From the NCBI GenBank assembly GCA_023014485.1, contig JAJOZX010000198.1, positions 1,386,001 to 1,450,000 on the forward strand: a stretch of 64,000 nucleotides of DNA. Direction: 5' to 3'. Source of the DNA: Bathynomus jamesi. Taxonomy: Eukaryota; Arthropoda; Malacostraca; Isopoda; Cirolanidae. The notes beneath the pieces are model-generated. The model had not been told where the DNA came from. It was given only the letters and a program-made list of their open reading frames with translations, and searched no databases. This document shows positions 44,975 through 55,624 of the stretch, one piece after another. Positions within the stretch are counted from its first letter, which is position 1. Each line of letters begins with the position of its first letter. Both the position numbers and the translations under genes were made by a program.

Positions 44975-46785
44975 TGAAGCGCTTCTGCCTCAAGGGTGCG
45001 CTGCACCCACGAAGTCCGCTGAACGCCTCCTGAGGCGGGGCCACGACGTAGTCGCCACCTTTCTTTTCTCTTGCTCCTGCCATATGATTTGGTCCACTAT
45101 TGAATTTCTGAGGGCTGGTCTGGCAGAGGAATACCCTGGCACCGTGGGTTGGTCGGGTATGTTGGCTAAAAACATCTCCAAATGTTTTTTAAAAGTATCT
45201 ACTGGGACTACACTTATATCTCTAAGGTACTGTGGCAAGGAGTTAAACAGGCGAGAACCCTGCCTAGAGATACTATTATATTGAAGTGTTTGAATCCTTC
45301 TCAGGCTGCTTGGTGGGAGGTGATGTTTTTGATACATTCTGCCAGTTCTTGTCGAGGTGAGCACAGTTGGTTCGGTATTGGGGGCAACTAAAAGCTCCTC
45401 TAGAATTTTCCAGGTGTTGATCAGGATGTATCTCTCAAACCTCCTCTCTATGGAATAAAGGTCAAGGTCTCTGAGCCTACTCCAGTAGTTTAATTTGTTT
45501 TTACTCACCTGTTGCTCATCAGGTTGTTTAATATATGAAGTAAAGGTTCTTTGTAGGCCCTCAATTTTTTGCAATTCATTTTGCTTGTGAGGAAACCATA
45601 ATTGAGAGCAGTAGTCGATGCGTGGAAGAAAAAGTGATTTCCACAGGGTAAGCAAGCATGGTCATACTGTCCCTAGTTCTGAATGTCCTCAGTATATATC
45701 GTATTAGTTGTTTGCATGATGAGGTTATTTTGTCAATGTGCCTGTTGAATGTTGCATCTTTAGACAATATAACCCCTAGATCCCTTACATGATCAGTTTG
45801 TACAATATCTTTTCCTGTGGGTCCAGTGTAGTTGAATTGTTCTTTTAGGCATTTATTTGGTCCATACTTAATTAGTTCAAATTTGTCTTCATTGAAAGCC
45901 ATATTGTTTGCATCTGTTTTGCATCTTTTTGTAGCTCTGCACAGTCTTTTTTCTGTAATTGGTCTTAGTATTCTGGTATCATCCGCAAATGACAGGAGAG
46001 AGCTTCCTAGGTTACGGTTTATATTGTTTAGCATTATAATGAATAGTATTAGTCCCAGTACTGTATCTTGCGGCACTCCGTTAATCACCTCTTTTTCTGT
46101 AGATCTTGCTCCATTTACACTTATTATTTGTTTTCTGTCAGAGAGAAAGGCATGGATCCATTTTCCTATTTTTCCACAGATTCCAAGTTCTTTTAGTTTA
46201 TGGAATAATATTTCATGGTGAACCTTGTCAAAAGCTTTTGCAAAGTCTAGATAGATGACATCAACATTGTGGTTTTCGCCCAAATATTGTAGGATTGTGT
46301 TGCAATGGTCTATAAGTTCAGTAAGACAAGATCTCTTTTGTCTGAAGCCATGTTGAAAGTCTTCTAAGAGATGTTCATTTTCTATAAGACTGCCAATGTG
46401 ACTTTTCAAGACTTTCTCAAATATTCTGATAATATGGGAAGTCAAGGATATGGGTCTATAGTTCTTGGCTTCCTTTCTTTTGCTTCCTTTGTAGATTGGG
46501 GTAATATTTGCTTGCTTGTTTCATGATTGGTGGTATTCTACTGGTGTCTAGTGAAGATCTCCACAGGATTTTCAAAGGCAGAGATAAAATATGTTTGCAT
46601 TCCTTAAGAATTTTGGCTCCAATTCCATCTGAACTAGGGGCTGAACTCCCTACTAGCTCTCTGCCTGGTGCCTGTTGTATATCTCTAGTGGTTATTTGTA
46701 TATCTTCCAATAATGGTCTGTCTTGGTCATTTTCTTTTCTATCAAAAAATGCTGTAGTTTTTTATTTTCGCAGTTGATGTTTTGT
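44975..46785 (-). pseudogene. LINE reverse transcriptase, 5'-truncated, inserted in a mariner-like element
   Basis: Minus strand. 46710-46456: REL-GSSAPSSDGIGAKILKEC and LPLKILWRSSLDTSRIP (region before the palm). 46445-45576: DVIYLDFAKAFDKVHHEILF (motif A with Asp), NGVPQDTVLGLILFIIMLNN and SSLLSFADDTRILRPI (catalytic FADD intact), then DLGVILSKDATFNRHI. 45655-44990: MLTLWKSLFLPRIDYCSQLW, SRLRDLDLYSIERRFERYIL and GSRLFNSLPQYLRDI, to a natural stop. Frame breaks occur at about 46450 and 45660. The endonuclease is absent. Confidence 0.85.
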
Positions 46786-46796
46786 GCGTTCAGTAT

Positions 46797-47914
46797 GCCT
46801 TTTACGGTTTCAAATGCCAAATATGCCGATATGGTGTATGTTTACAGATTTTGCGATGGAAATACTACTGCTGCTGTTGCTGAATACCAGCGACGTTTTC
46901 CAAATCGAAGAAGTCCGGATGGATCGACGGGTGTTTAGCAACGTTTTCCGGAGATTGCGGGAAAGCGGTTCATTTCCTAGCATTACTGTTTTATCTCAGC
47001 GTCCGGTACAAGATGTGGCTGAACAAGAAAACATTATTCAGATGGTACAGCGGAGTCCTCATGTTAGTATGCGATTTCCACACGTCTAAAGTTCCTCAAA
47101 CGAGAGTATGTAGAACGTTACACGAAGAAGGCATGTATCCATACCACGTACAGCGCGTTCAGCACCTCCAACCTGGGGATCGTGCCCAACGGCTGCAATT
47201 TTGTAATTAGCTCAATGCCGATCGACAATTGCATCGATAGGTCTTGTTCTGTGATGAGGCTCAATTTACCTGCGACGGTGTCAACAAAACTCGCAATTCA
47301 CAAGTGTGGTCAGAAATGAATTCTCATGCCATTGTGGAAAGTAATTTTGAACATCGGTTTAGTGTCAATGTGTGGTGTGGTATTCTCTACGGTCAGCTGA
47401 TTGGTCCGTTTATCTTCAAATCTTCGAAGGTGGTCTTACAGGTGACATTTATCTACGATTTCTGCAAGACGACCTGCCGTCACTGTTAGAATATGTACCT
47501 TTGGCAACACGATTGCGTATGTACTTCCAACAAGACGGAGCCCTTCCCCATTTTAACCAGGCAGTGAGAACACATGTCGATGATCGCTTCCCTGGTCGAT
47601 GGATCAGTCGTGATGGTGCACAAAATTGGCCAACCAGGTCTCCGGACTTAACCCCTCTAGATTTTTATCTGTGGGGTCACATGAAAGAGCTGGTGTACCA
47701 GAGAAAAGTGAAAACACGAGATGCATTGATCCGTCGCATTTTGGATGCTGCAGCCCTTATAAAGGACAATCGTAATGAACTAATGCGAGTACACGCGCGA
47801 TTCACAGACGAGCCGCGATGTGTATTGAAGCCGAGGGTAGTCATTTTGAACAGTTATTGTAAATTCATGAATAAAAACTTCAGCAGCTATTTGTTCGCTT
47901 ATTCTTATTTTTAA
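46797..47914 (+). pseudogene. Mariner-like transposase, full length but frameshifted
   Basis: [20 protein letters not shown] starts the HTH region ([16 protein letters not shown]), followed by a premature break. 46930-47090 reads [20 protein letters not shown] in another frame. Then comes VCRTLHEEGMYPYHVQRVQH; a stop replaces the codon after LQFCN. Next are VLFCDEAQFTCDGVNKTRNS (first Asp), VNVWCGILYGQLIGPFIF, RLRMYFQQDGALPHFNQAVR (second Asp) and WPTRSPDLTPLDFYLWGHMK (third Asp). The C-terminus ends near 47850. All three catalytic acids are visible despite several frame breaks. Confidence 0.85.
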
Positions 47915-48013
47915 ACATTCAAACATCCATAGCAGATGTTCAAATGAAGTTTTCGACTGAGAATGACCTCGGCTATAACCTCCCGAAGTTATGAAATTTC
48001 GTTATGACTCACC

Positions 48014-48051
<38 letters not shown>

Positions 48052-48059
48052 CTTTCCTT

Positions 48060-48732
48060 TCAACCTTTCAAATGTTCCGTGCGATGATTCCTCATTTCAC
48101 AAAGGTCAAGCTTGTCGCCCTTCCTCTCGAGTTGGCCTGGTGAAGTAATAAATTGGTTTCTTGTACTCTCCACCTCACATAGCCAGGTACGCCAGGCTTA
48201 TCGGGGATTGTTTTGAGCCAGGCGTCTAATCTTCTTTTGAAGATGTTCACCGCAACACCATTCGTGTTCCTTAAGTCTTTGGCCAGCTGATTAAACAATT
48301 TTGGTCCTCTTACAACAAAACTATTTTCTTTCAGGGTTAAGGATGTTCCCTGTCTAGCCTTTAACTTGGGAACACGACACAGTCTTCCTTTTCTACCTTC
48401 CACTGTTGTTTGGGGAGTTACAGGGTTCAGAGTAAGATTAGTGACTAGTTTCTCCATTATTTTCCAAGTGTAAATAATGGTGTATCTCTCTGTTCTCCTT
48501 TCCAGTGAATATAGGTTTAATTCGTGTAACCTTTCCCAGTAATTTAGTTCTATGCACCCATTGATCTTGGCTGTGAAGCTTCTCTGAATCCCTTCTAGCT
48601 GTCTAATGTCTTCTTTTTCGTACGGGCATGTTAAGACTGAGCAGTATTCCAATTTGGGTATGATATGTGTTTTCAGTACAGGAATCATTATATTCCTATC
48701 CCTTCGTTTAAAGGTTCTCAGTATCTGCCCAG

Positions 48733-48735
<3 letters not shown>
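48060..48735 (-). pseudogene. LINE reverse transcriptase C-terminal part with 3' tail
   Basis: Minus strand, open from about 48730 to the stop at 48092-48094. It contains ILRTFKRRDRNIMIPVLKTH, IIPKLEYCSVLTCPYEKEDI, QLEGIQRSFTAKINGC, YWERLHELNLYSLERRTERY, LKENSFVVRGPKLFNQLAKD and GVAVNIFKRRLDAWLKTIPD. It ends with GRATSLTFVK. It starts at a (TA)n array (48735-48808), so it is 5'-truncated there. The tail GCGACAAGCTTGACCTTTGT resembles the SINE tails at 38780 and 62724. Confidence 0.85.
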
Positions 48736-48809
<74 letters not shown>

Positions 48810-48835
48810 CATATTATCGCCTGATTTGCTGTCAA

Positions 48836-49369
48836 AATATGTCACGAGGAAAACGCTAACATCTGGATTTCAAGTTAGACGTGCTCTCCCGTTCTTAAAA
48901 TTGACTAACGTCGCACAGTAATGTCCACGTCATACGTTTATTTTTTACTCCGATCAAAAGATACTCCATATTCTGTTTAGAATCTAGAATTTGGCAAAGG
49001 ATGTTAGTAAATAAGAATTTGTTCACGTTACGCATACGCAATATAAACAGTAACTTACAAGGTTATCGGTTAACTATGTGAAAGTATTTTTACAACTGTA
49101 TCACTAAGGTATCTTATCCTTTGTTCTTTTCGCTGAAAATCGATTTTAGACTACCGGCCTTTTCATTCTTTGTTTAACTACAGTAGAATAGTTGTATTTA
49201 TAGAATGTTTCCAATATAATAGTGGAATGTAATGTGTTTTATAAACATTCCTAGTTTCCTATATCATATATCAAAATAAGGAGTGTCTTGAACTCATTTA
49301 TAAGTGGATTCAACTGATTTTTTCTTCCACTCGCCAAAAGTTCCTTCATCAGAGAAACATGTGAAAATC
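48836..49369. other. No gene seen
   Basis: AT-rich. Minus-strand text near 49345-49320 contains CTCTGATGAAGGAACTTTTG, a GATGA-bearing stretch reminiscent of hammerhead cores but without the required GAAA spacing. Confidence 0.4.
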
Positions 49370-50215
49370 TAGCAAATTCTAATTCTTCTCGCTCTTTCTG
49401 GCATCTAGCTAAGAACCTCTTCAACAACTTCACTTCCTCTTCTCTCCCTCCTCTTTTCCATTCTAACGGCTCAGTTGCCGTCTCTTCTAATACTGTTGAA
49501 CTCTTCGCTCAGACTTTCGCCTCCAACGAAACCCTGGACGATTCCGGTACTGTTCCTCCATTTCCTCCTCCCTCTCCTTCTCCCTCTGACTTAATTATGT
49601 CTAAAATTAGAATATCTTCCAAGGATGTTTATTCTGTCCTATCTGGGCTCAACTCTAGGAAGGCGTACCGTCCTGATAGTGTCCCTTCTGTTGTTCTCAA
49701 GAATTGTGCTTCTGTGCTGATACCCTGCCGAGGCAAACTCTTTCGTCTTTGTCTTTCATCTGGTACCTTTCCTTCCTGTTGGAAGTTTGCTTTCATTCAA
49801 CCTGTCCCAAAGAAGGGGATTGCTCTCCATCTATCGTCCAATTGCTTTGATTTCCTACCTTTTTAAAGTTTTTGAATCTATCCTTAATAGGAAGATTCTT
49901 AAGCACCTCTCTTCTCACAATCCTATTTCAGATCGTAAGTATGGGTTCCGTAAGGGACGCTCTACAAGCGATCTTCTTTCATATATCTATGACTCTTAGT
50001 CATCTTCCTTTCGGGATTACGGTGAAACCTTTGCTATTGCGGTAGACATATCAAAAGCTTTTGATAGAGTCTGGCACAAATCTTTAATTTCCAAACTGCT
50101 CATCTTCGGTTTCTGTCCTTCGAACTTCATCTCCGATTTTCTTTCTGGCCGATCTATATATAGCTGCAGTTGTAGATGGCCACTATTCCTCTCCTAAAGC
50201 TATTAATAGTGGTGT
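49370..50215 (+). pseudogene. LINE reverse transcriptase fragment (decapod-style family)
   Basis: In shifting frames: SKDVYSVLSGLNSRKAYRPD and SVPSVVLKNCASVLIPC (pre-palm), YRPIALISYLFKVFESILNR, DRKYGFRKGRSTSDLLSYIY, then AIAVDISKAFDRVWHKSLIS with motif A Asp, and CPSNFISDFLSGRSIY. The element stops near 50215 before the YADD motif. Several frameshifts. Confidence 0.8.
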
Positions 50216-51170
50216 ATATGTATATAATATACATAAAATGTTTTTCTGTGTAATTATTCATTCAAATAACGTATATTTGTACGTGTTTTATACTTTACAG
50301 CCTATTCAAAATGTAAATATACGGCCGTTGATGGCTATAAGTGCCCAAATACCATTGATGTTCCCAAACTTTTGAACAGTACTGTGTAATTTTAAGCGCA
50401 AAATGACTTCAGCATTATAGTTTTTTTTATTGTAATCTCGACTGTAGCAAAATTAGGGATTTATGACAAGAATAAATCTCTCTAACAGTTTATGAAGAGC
50501 AATGCTACCTCAGAATTTCGGACCAAAAAGTACAAAAGCTACTGTACAGCGTCCGAAAAGTCTCTCCTCAATTAGAATTACATCAATTAATAACAGTACA
50601 TTACATTAACATGCTTTGAACTGAAAGAAGTAGAACATTTTGAACATTTATGATATGATTCCACAAATAAATTTCCCATCGGGAAAATGAGCTTCAATGT
50701 ATTTCCCATTGACTAAAGTCTTTTTGGACCCACTGTACATTTCCAAAGAAATAATGAATAAAGGCGTCACTATACAAAGACGGTATAAATTCTTAAAGAA
50801 AATGGCACGGACAAAAGAGAGTAGAATATAGAATTAAATCCTGCATAGCTGATACGTCCACCGAATATACACACCCACAATTAGGACGACCATTAATGAT
50901 TTTATCTTTTGAATGAAAAGGACAATGACTGGGATAACATTTACATTTTATCTCCAAAAGGTTTTTCAACCCACTTCCTTTCGATATAAAGCAAACCTCC
51001 CATTCAAACTCCATTTCTGATGCAAATGAGGTTGCATTTCATATCATTGCGACCACTTCACAATTATACGTTTTCCATCCAAAGTTTTTTAAATTAATTC
51101 GACTTCACCATATTTAATGTTGAAAAAATATTAGAGCTTCTTAAAAAATGTAATTCTGCATTAAAAGAAT
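50216..51170. other. No gene seen; includes a Tc1-like terminal sequence
   Basis: TTCCCAAACTTTTGAACAGT then ACTGTGTA at about 50361-50388 resembles a Tc1-type end of the CAGTACTGTTCAAAAGTTTG style. No partner end was found. Confidence 0.4.
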
Positions 51171-51171
51171 G

Positions 51172-51173
<2 letters not shown>

Positions 51174-51221
<48 letters not shown>

Positions 51222-51362
51222 TGTGTGTGTGTGTACGGTATATAGTAGATGGTTCACTAATATTATTAATAGGTTTTGCCCTCTATTATTCAAATAATTT
51301 TCCTTCAGTATTGAAAACCATCCATTTTCACTCCCAAATGGAATTCTTTCACCGCGTAAAGG

Positions 51363-51404
<42 letters not shown>
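51174..51404 (+). repeat. (TG)n and (TA)n microsatellites
   Basis: (TG)n at 51174-51232 with one GTGGTG break. (TA)n at 51366-51404. Confidence 0.9.
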
Positions 51405-51407
<3 letters not shown>

Positions 51408-51605
51408 GCTACGTCGTGGCCAATGTCGTAACACCGCTTCCCGTTGATCAGCGAAGTTAAGTGACATTGGGTTTGGGTAGTAGTTGGATGGGAGATCGTC
51501 CTTCGCGTCCAGATTATGTAGCAACTCGTGGTTCGGATCCCACGTAAAGCTGTAGGTCCCCTCCGTCATATGACCTTAGATGTTGCGAAGGAGGTTAAAC
51601 AACTC
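51405..51605 (+). mobile_element. 5S-rRNA-derived SINE, full-length-like
   Basis: The 5S-like start GGGCTACGTCGTGGCCAATG, then ATCAGCGAAGTTAAGTGAC (A-box), GGGTTTGGG, TAGTAGTTGGATGGGAGATC (C-box), body CTCGTGGTTCGGATCCCACG, TAAAGCTGTAGGTCCC, and the tail GAAGGAGGTTAAACAACTCC before (TA)n. It keeps more of the 5S 5' part than the copy at 24380. Confidence 0.85.
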
Positions 51606-51660
51606 CAATCATTATTATATATATGTATATATATATATATATATATACATATATAATGAG

Positions 51661-52035
51661 TCAAGTCTAGCCCCATGTGGAATATTTATTAATTCAGTAA
51701 ATGCTCTAGGCATTGAGACTATTTACATATGTCGCATCTCTTATACATAAACAACTACGGATTTTGTATAGCAGTCCAGGAGAGACGTTGGCACGCTCTT
51801 TTCAAATGTTGACTTTTTGTTTTTTGTCGGGTCACCTGAAGCCTATGCTTTATAATCCACTGTCACAAACCAATGAGGAACTTAAACGGAACAATCGAAA
51901 GGAGTGTGCCAACGTCTCTACTCGAACATTACATTATAATAGTTCCTATAAGAGATATGACATATGCAAACGGCATCTTGGCTTGCAATTTGAGCATTTA
52001 CTGAATTGGTAACTAATCCAGATGAAGCCAAACTT
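51661..52035. mobile_element. Foldback MITE-like repeat
   Basis: Inverse pairs: ATTCAGTAAATGCTC / GAGCATTTACTGAAT; CATATGTCGCATCTCTTATA / TATAAGAGATATGACATATG; GAGACGTTGGCACGCTCTTT / AAAGGAGTGTGCCAACGTCTC. They meet near 51845. The frame at 51713-52012 is within it and is not a gene. Confidence 0.7.
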
Positions 52036-53565
52036 TCGATTTACCTTCTATAAAAACACGAAAATGCGCTTAATTTGGGGAATTCCATCGTCCTTGACAT
52101 ACTGTATCCGTAGGTAAACGAGCTACAAGAAACATAGTCAACAATGAATCATAGGAATTATTTCTTTTGGAAATTAATTTACGTGTATGGTAATTTTTTT
52201 ATATGCAGGAAGGAGGGGCCAAGGGTATCAGTACGCAATGACATTCCCACTTCATTTCACGTCCAAGTTTGAGAAATCCGCGAGTGAGAATCTCGAAGGA
52301 GGAAATTATCAAATTGATCTATTCCCATTTCAGGACATTCTCATTCTTATCCACGGCTTTCCAACTTTGGTTCCAGTTAGGTTAGGTTAGATTAAGTTAG
52401 GAAATATTAGCCATTGTCATCTGATGTCTTTACGGTGAATGCGAATGGGAGTGACATTCTTTCTCAAATCAAAAAACTTTTTTCCTCAAATTTGTATTTC
52501 TTACTTTGCGCATTCTCATTTGAGGATCACTTCCCATTCTATACAATTCCCATTCCTATTTTCGTCCTCAAATAAAAATGACCAAAAGTGAAAAAATTCC
52601 TATTTGACAAAAAGTGTGTCTTGATTTCGGACACAATGTTTTCGTCACTGAAACGGCGCCAAATGGGAAGAGCTAATAATTTCTAACCTAACTTATTTTA
52701 ATCAATCACTCAACCTAATATTAGCTTAACCAATCATAACCGAACCCAACTTATCGTAACCTAACCAATCATAATCTAACCTAACTAATCGTAACCTAAC
52801 CCTGACCAAAGTGGAAAAAGCCGTGCATGGGAATGAAAATGACATGAAATGAGAATGGCATTTGCCGACACGAATGGGAATGGCCTAGAATCGGAATTGT
52901 ATTTCGGACACGAATAAGAATGCGAATGGCCTAGAATGGGGTGAGACCCACTTTTGTACCGAGAATGGGAATAACAGTGTGGGGGAAGTAACGGTGTAGT
53001 ACGCTAATTTCTTCTCTGAATATTATGAAATGTTTCTCCACTTCCTTTTATAACAAAGAGAAAAGTATTTTTTGTACTAATATTGGATGAAGGATTTCAT
53101 CTCAAACTAAAAGTTTATTATATACGCTTAAACTTTATTTTGTAATAATTTTTACTCCAAAGAGTTTTCAAAATATCTTATTTATTGCTTGGAAAGAACT
53201 TTATTTCCTCTATTTTTAAAAACAAAACTACACAAGAAAAACTTTGGGAGGGGGGGGATAAAAAAAAAGATGTAGGAACAAGTTTACCACCTTAAAAAAC
53301 TCCCAACCTGTACGTCTTAATAAAAATAACAAAGTTAAAAATGTGTGAAAAACCCAAGGCTCTGTGCCATTGTGTTCAAACTTTTATAACACGAAAAGGC
53401 CGAACAGAGTTTCCGAGGCATGACCTCTTCTCGAGTTTGTGTTTCTGGTTTGTCGAAAGAAAACTTTACCCAAATTTACATCGTCTTTTCCCAAACTTTT
53501 TGGAGTGCTTCCTAACCTTATAGGACATGCTCTCAAAATCGTAAGAGGAAACAATTTCATCTACA
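52036..53565. other. No gene; GGTTAGGTTA-type runs
   Basis: Degenerate TTAGG-containing stretches occur at about 52376-52402 and, inverted, at 52682-52805. They are not regular telomeric arrays. The short frames 52187-52390 and 53341-53523 have no support. Confidence 0.45.
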
Positions 53566-53566
53566 A

Positions 53567-53619
53567 ATTCGCGCAGGAATAAAATGAGCGCTCATCACGC
53601 GCTCATTTTATTCCTGCGT
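53567..53619. repeat. Perfect short hairpin around GCAGGAATAAAATGAGCGC
   Basis: GCAGGAATAAAATGAGCGC and its inverse GCGCTCATTTTATTCCTGC with a 7-base loop. The 17-base GCAGGAATAAAATGAGC recurs at 63462-63478. Confidence 0.8.
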
Positions 53620-53815
53620 GGTTCTCTCTCAGCAATATTCGTTTATAACTTTATAACGCATTTATTAAACGAGTATGCAAATATTTACTATTAAAAGTAC
53701 GGCATCGTGTGAAAAGCACTTAAATTAGCTGGGTGCACATCACACTGAATATTCAAATAATGTATATTTTAAGGATATGAAAGCGGAATGAGGTTTCAGT
53801 AAGGGATACCTGAAA

Positions 53816-53818
53816 TAT

Positions 53819-53851
<33 letters not shown>

Positions 53852-54042
53852 GAAAATTATTTCACGAAAGTAACACGTGAAAAATATTTATGATGAGTAA
53901 AACCACGAAGGGAAAAGAAACACAGAGGGGTGCTCAAGCGACTTTCGTGTTCCTGAGGATGTCATTAGACGAAAGCGCTTCAGCACCACTCTGTGTTTCT
54001 TTTCCCTTCGTGGTTTTATTCATCATATATATATATATATAT
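53816..54042 (+). mobile_element. Retroelement end in (TA)n, with hammerhead-like motif
   Basis: (TA)n at 53816-53852, TTATTTCACGAAAGTAACACGTG, an inverted repeat 53890-54028 (GTAAAACCACGAAGGGAAAA / TTTTCCCTTCGTGGTTTTAT) around the ribozyme-like core, and (TA)n again from 54029. Closely related to 34738-34905. Confidence 0.75.
53947..53986 (+). ncRNA. Hammerhead-like ribozyme motif, copy E
   Basis: GTGTTC, core CTGAGGA, extra T, stem II GTC-ATTA-GAC, GAAA, AGCGCT, T, CAGCAC. Stem I pairs except at the position next to the cleavage site (C-C). Confidence 0.55.
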
Positions 54043-54140
54043 ATGATGGCGCTCATAAGTATTCGTACAGAGAAATATTTCAGTTATATTTGTCCTTATC
54101 TTTTGAGCCATGCATAGGATAGTTATGAAAAGTTTACCGT

Positions 54141-54150
<10 letters not shown>
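54042..54150 (+). mobile_element. Solo terminal sequence of the 22427-23941 Tc1-like family
   Basis: GGCGCTCATAAGTATTCGTA, CAGAGAAATATTTCAGTTAT, GATAGTTATGAAAAGTTTAC match the inverted ends of that element, which indicates a second, truncated copy. Confidence 0.75.
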
Positions 54151-54203
<53 letters not shown>

Positions 54204-54497
54204 GGGGGCCCCATGCTAGGTGTTCCCCATCCTAATCTGCGTCTGGAATGTCCATATTTTTGGGGTGATCCCCTCAGTCTTCGGTTTACAAGTCACGGCC
54301 ACGTACTATTGAAAAACTAAAGGTGAACATTCGAAATGAATGTTTCTCGATGCAGTATAGTACTTTACATAAGAGAAATGACGCATGTGCACGGCTTCAC
54401 GGTCTATGTAGTGTGAATATTTACAGATCTAAAAATATCCCACATGGGCAAAACTTCTGGTTCACCTTGTTATATATATATAATATATATATATATT

Positions 54498-54528
<31 letters not shown>

Positions 54529-54531
54529 GTG

Positions 54532-54568
<37 letters not shown>

Positions 54569-54678
54569 AATTATTCTTACGTCCTTTCATCAAGTGCTAC
54601 ATCCGAATCCCTTCCAATTCGTGCAATCGGATACAAACTGGGAATTTACCTCGCAATATCCCGCTTGTGATGGGCATA

Positions 54679-54710
<32 letters not shown>

Positions 54711-54725
54711 TATATATATATAAAC
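54144..54725. repeat. (TA)n arrays around a repeat related to 51661-52035
   Basis: (TA)n at 54147-54201, 54470-54568 and 54679-54722. Between the first two, AGTACTTTACATAAGAGAAATG and CCATGCTAGGTGTTCCCC resemble parts of the preceding foldback family. Frames here are TA translations. Confidence 0.5.
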
Positions 54726-55045
54726 AATTTTAATTCATTGCAGGCTATAAATATGGAACAAATTCTGGCAAACATTTCTAAAAATAAAATAACGTTTCTT
54801 TAACTTTGTTGCTAAAATATTAACGACAGTTTGATGAACAGAGCACTCATGTTTCATCAGTATTTTAATTGTTTTATCAATATTTTATATGAAACTTTTG
54901 TACCTGGGAATATATCAAGCTGTAAAAAGGAAAATATGCCTGTGTTGTACTGTGTACTATCCATTTTCTCTTTTCTGTCTATGGTCACTTTAAAAACTGT
55001 CCGCTGTGTACTTTAGAACGGAAATTTAAAAAGGAAACCTAAATG

Positions 55046-55110
55046 TACAGGGTGACCACAAAATAATCGTAAAAATTCAATTTCAAATAAGTTACATTCG
55101 TACGAATCTT
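55046..55110 (+). mobile_element. Isolated mariner-like left end
   Basis: TACAGGGTGACCACAAAATA then ATCGTAAAAATTC has the CAGGGTG tip with TA flank. I see no matching inverted end nearby. Confidence 0.4.
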
Positions 55111-55473
55111 TTGTGGAAACCCTGTTGTACTCAAAAGAATAAAGTATTTGAAGAGTACAATGATAGTTTATAGAAAGTACAGCGAGAGTAGCTAAAGCAA
55201 TTTTCTTGACAAGTGGGTGTCCTCTGAAAACTAAACGAAATATACAAAAAGGACACTTCCGGAGATTAAAGACGACGCCTTATCTTCAGTGTACAGTCAG
55301 CGTACCAAGTGTACTCTTTAATTACTTTGTACTTAAAGTACATTTAGGTCACTTTTACTTTCCGTTCTTAAGTAGAAACCGTGAACGTAATTTTAGATTG
55401 AATGTTTTCGCAAATGGACTTAGGAGACAGGTAAAAAGAGACGTTTATACGATTCTTTCTTGGTCCTACTCAC

Positions 55474-55601
55474 CTTCGGGTGATCCTTGACGGGAACTAA
55501 CACTTTGACGGTTAATTTGATGGATTTGTCTTTGGTGACGTCGTTCATTTTCTTGTCGTCATTTCTGACCAATTTCCCTCCGTTTTGAATACGTTCAATT
55601 T
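55474..55601 (-). CDS. Internal exon of a Sam68/KHDRBS-like (qkr58E-like) STAR RNA-binding protein
   Basis: On the minus strand a 128-base exon lies between the acceptor TTTTTATTTTCTTTGCAG and the donor AAG|GTGAGT, both canonical. Read in phase (A-A completing a split codon), the 42 codons give IERIQNGGKLVRNDDKKMND and then IKLTVKVLVPVKDHPK. In STAR-family proteins (vertebrate KHDRBS1-3, Drosophila qkr58E) this is the end of the Qua1 region and the (K)VL-PVK-PK strand directly before FNFVGK-LGP-GN of the KH domain. The proteins bind RNA and regulate splicing in the nucleus. No stop or shift. The KH exon should lie at lower coordinates, beyond an intron; I did not find it or the upstream exon. 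The ORF on the opposite strand is a shadow. Confidence 0.8.
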
Positions 55602-55624
55602 CTGCAAAGAAAATAAAAAATAAC

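Larger units (their letters stand above)
44738..48016 (+). mobile_element. Mariner-like element split by a LINE
   Basis: The left end CAGGGTGAGTCACGACGAAA then TGTCATAACTTCGGGAG, and the right end is the inverse (CTCCCGAAGTTATGAAATTT then CGTTATGACTCACCCTG), with TA on both sides. Subterminal text is also inverted (TTCATATGAACATAGG / CAGATGTTCAAATGAAG). The LINE lies between the 5' leader (to about 44975) and the transposase. Confidence 0.9.

Noticed and set aside
49320..49355. CTCTGATGAAGGAACTTTTG on the minus strand as a seventh hammerhead
   Set aside because: The CTGATGA core is present, but no stem II followed by GAAA and a palindromic stem III could be found.
52682..52805. TTAGG-like runs as interstitial telomere
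   Set aside because: Units are irregular (CTAACCTAACY, AATCATAACC) and similar text occurs in the foldback cores.
55206..55490. 94-codon plus-strand frame across the exon region
   Set aside because: It overlaps the intron and opposite strand of the KH-protein exon; no recognisable content.
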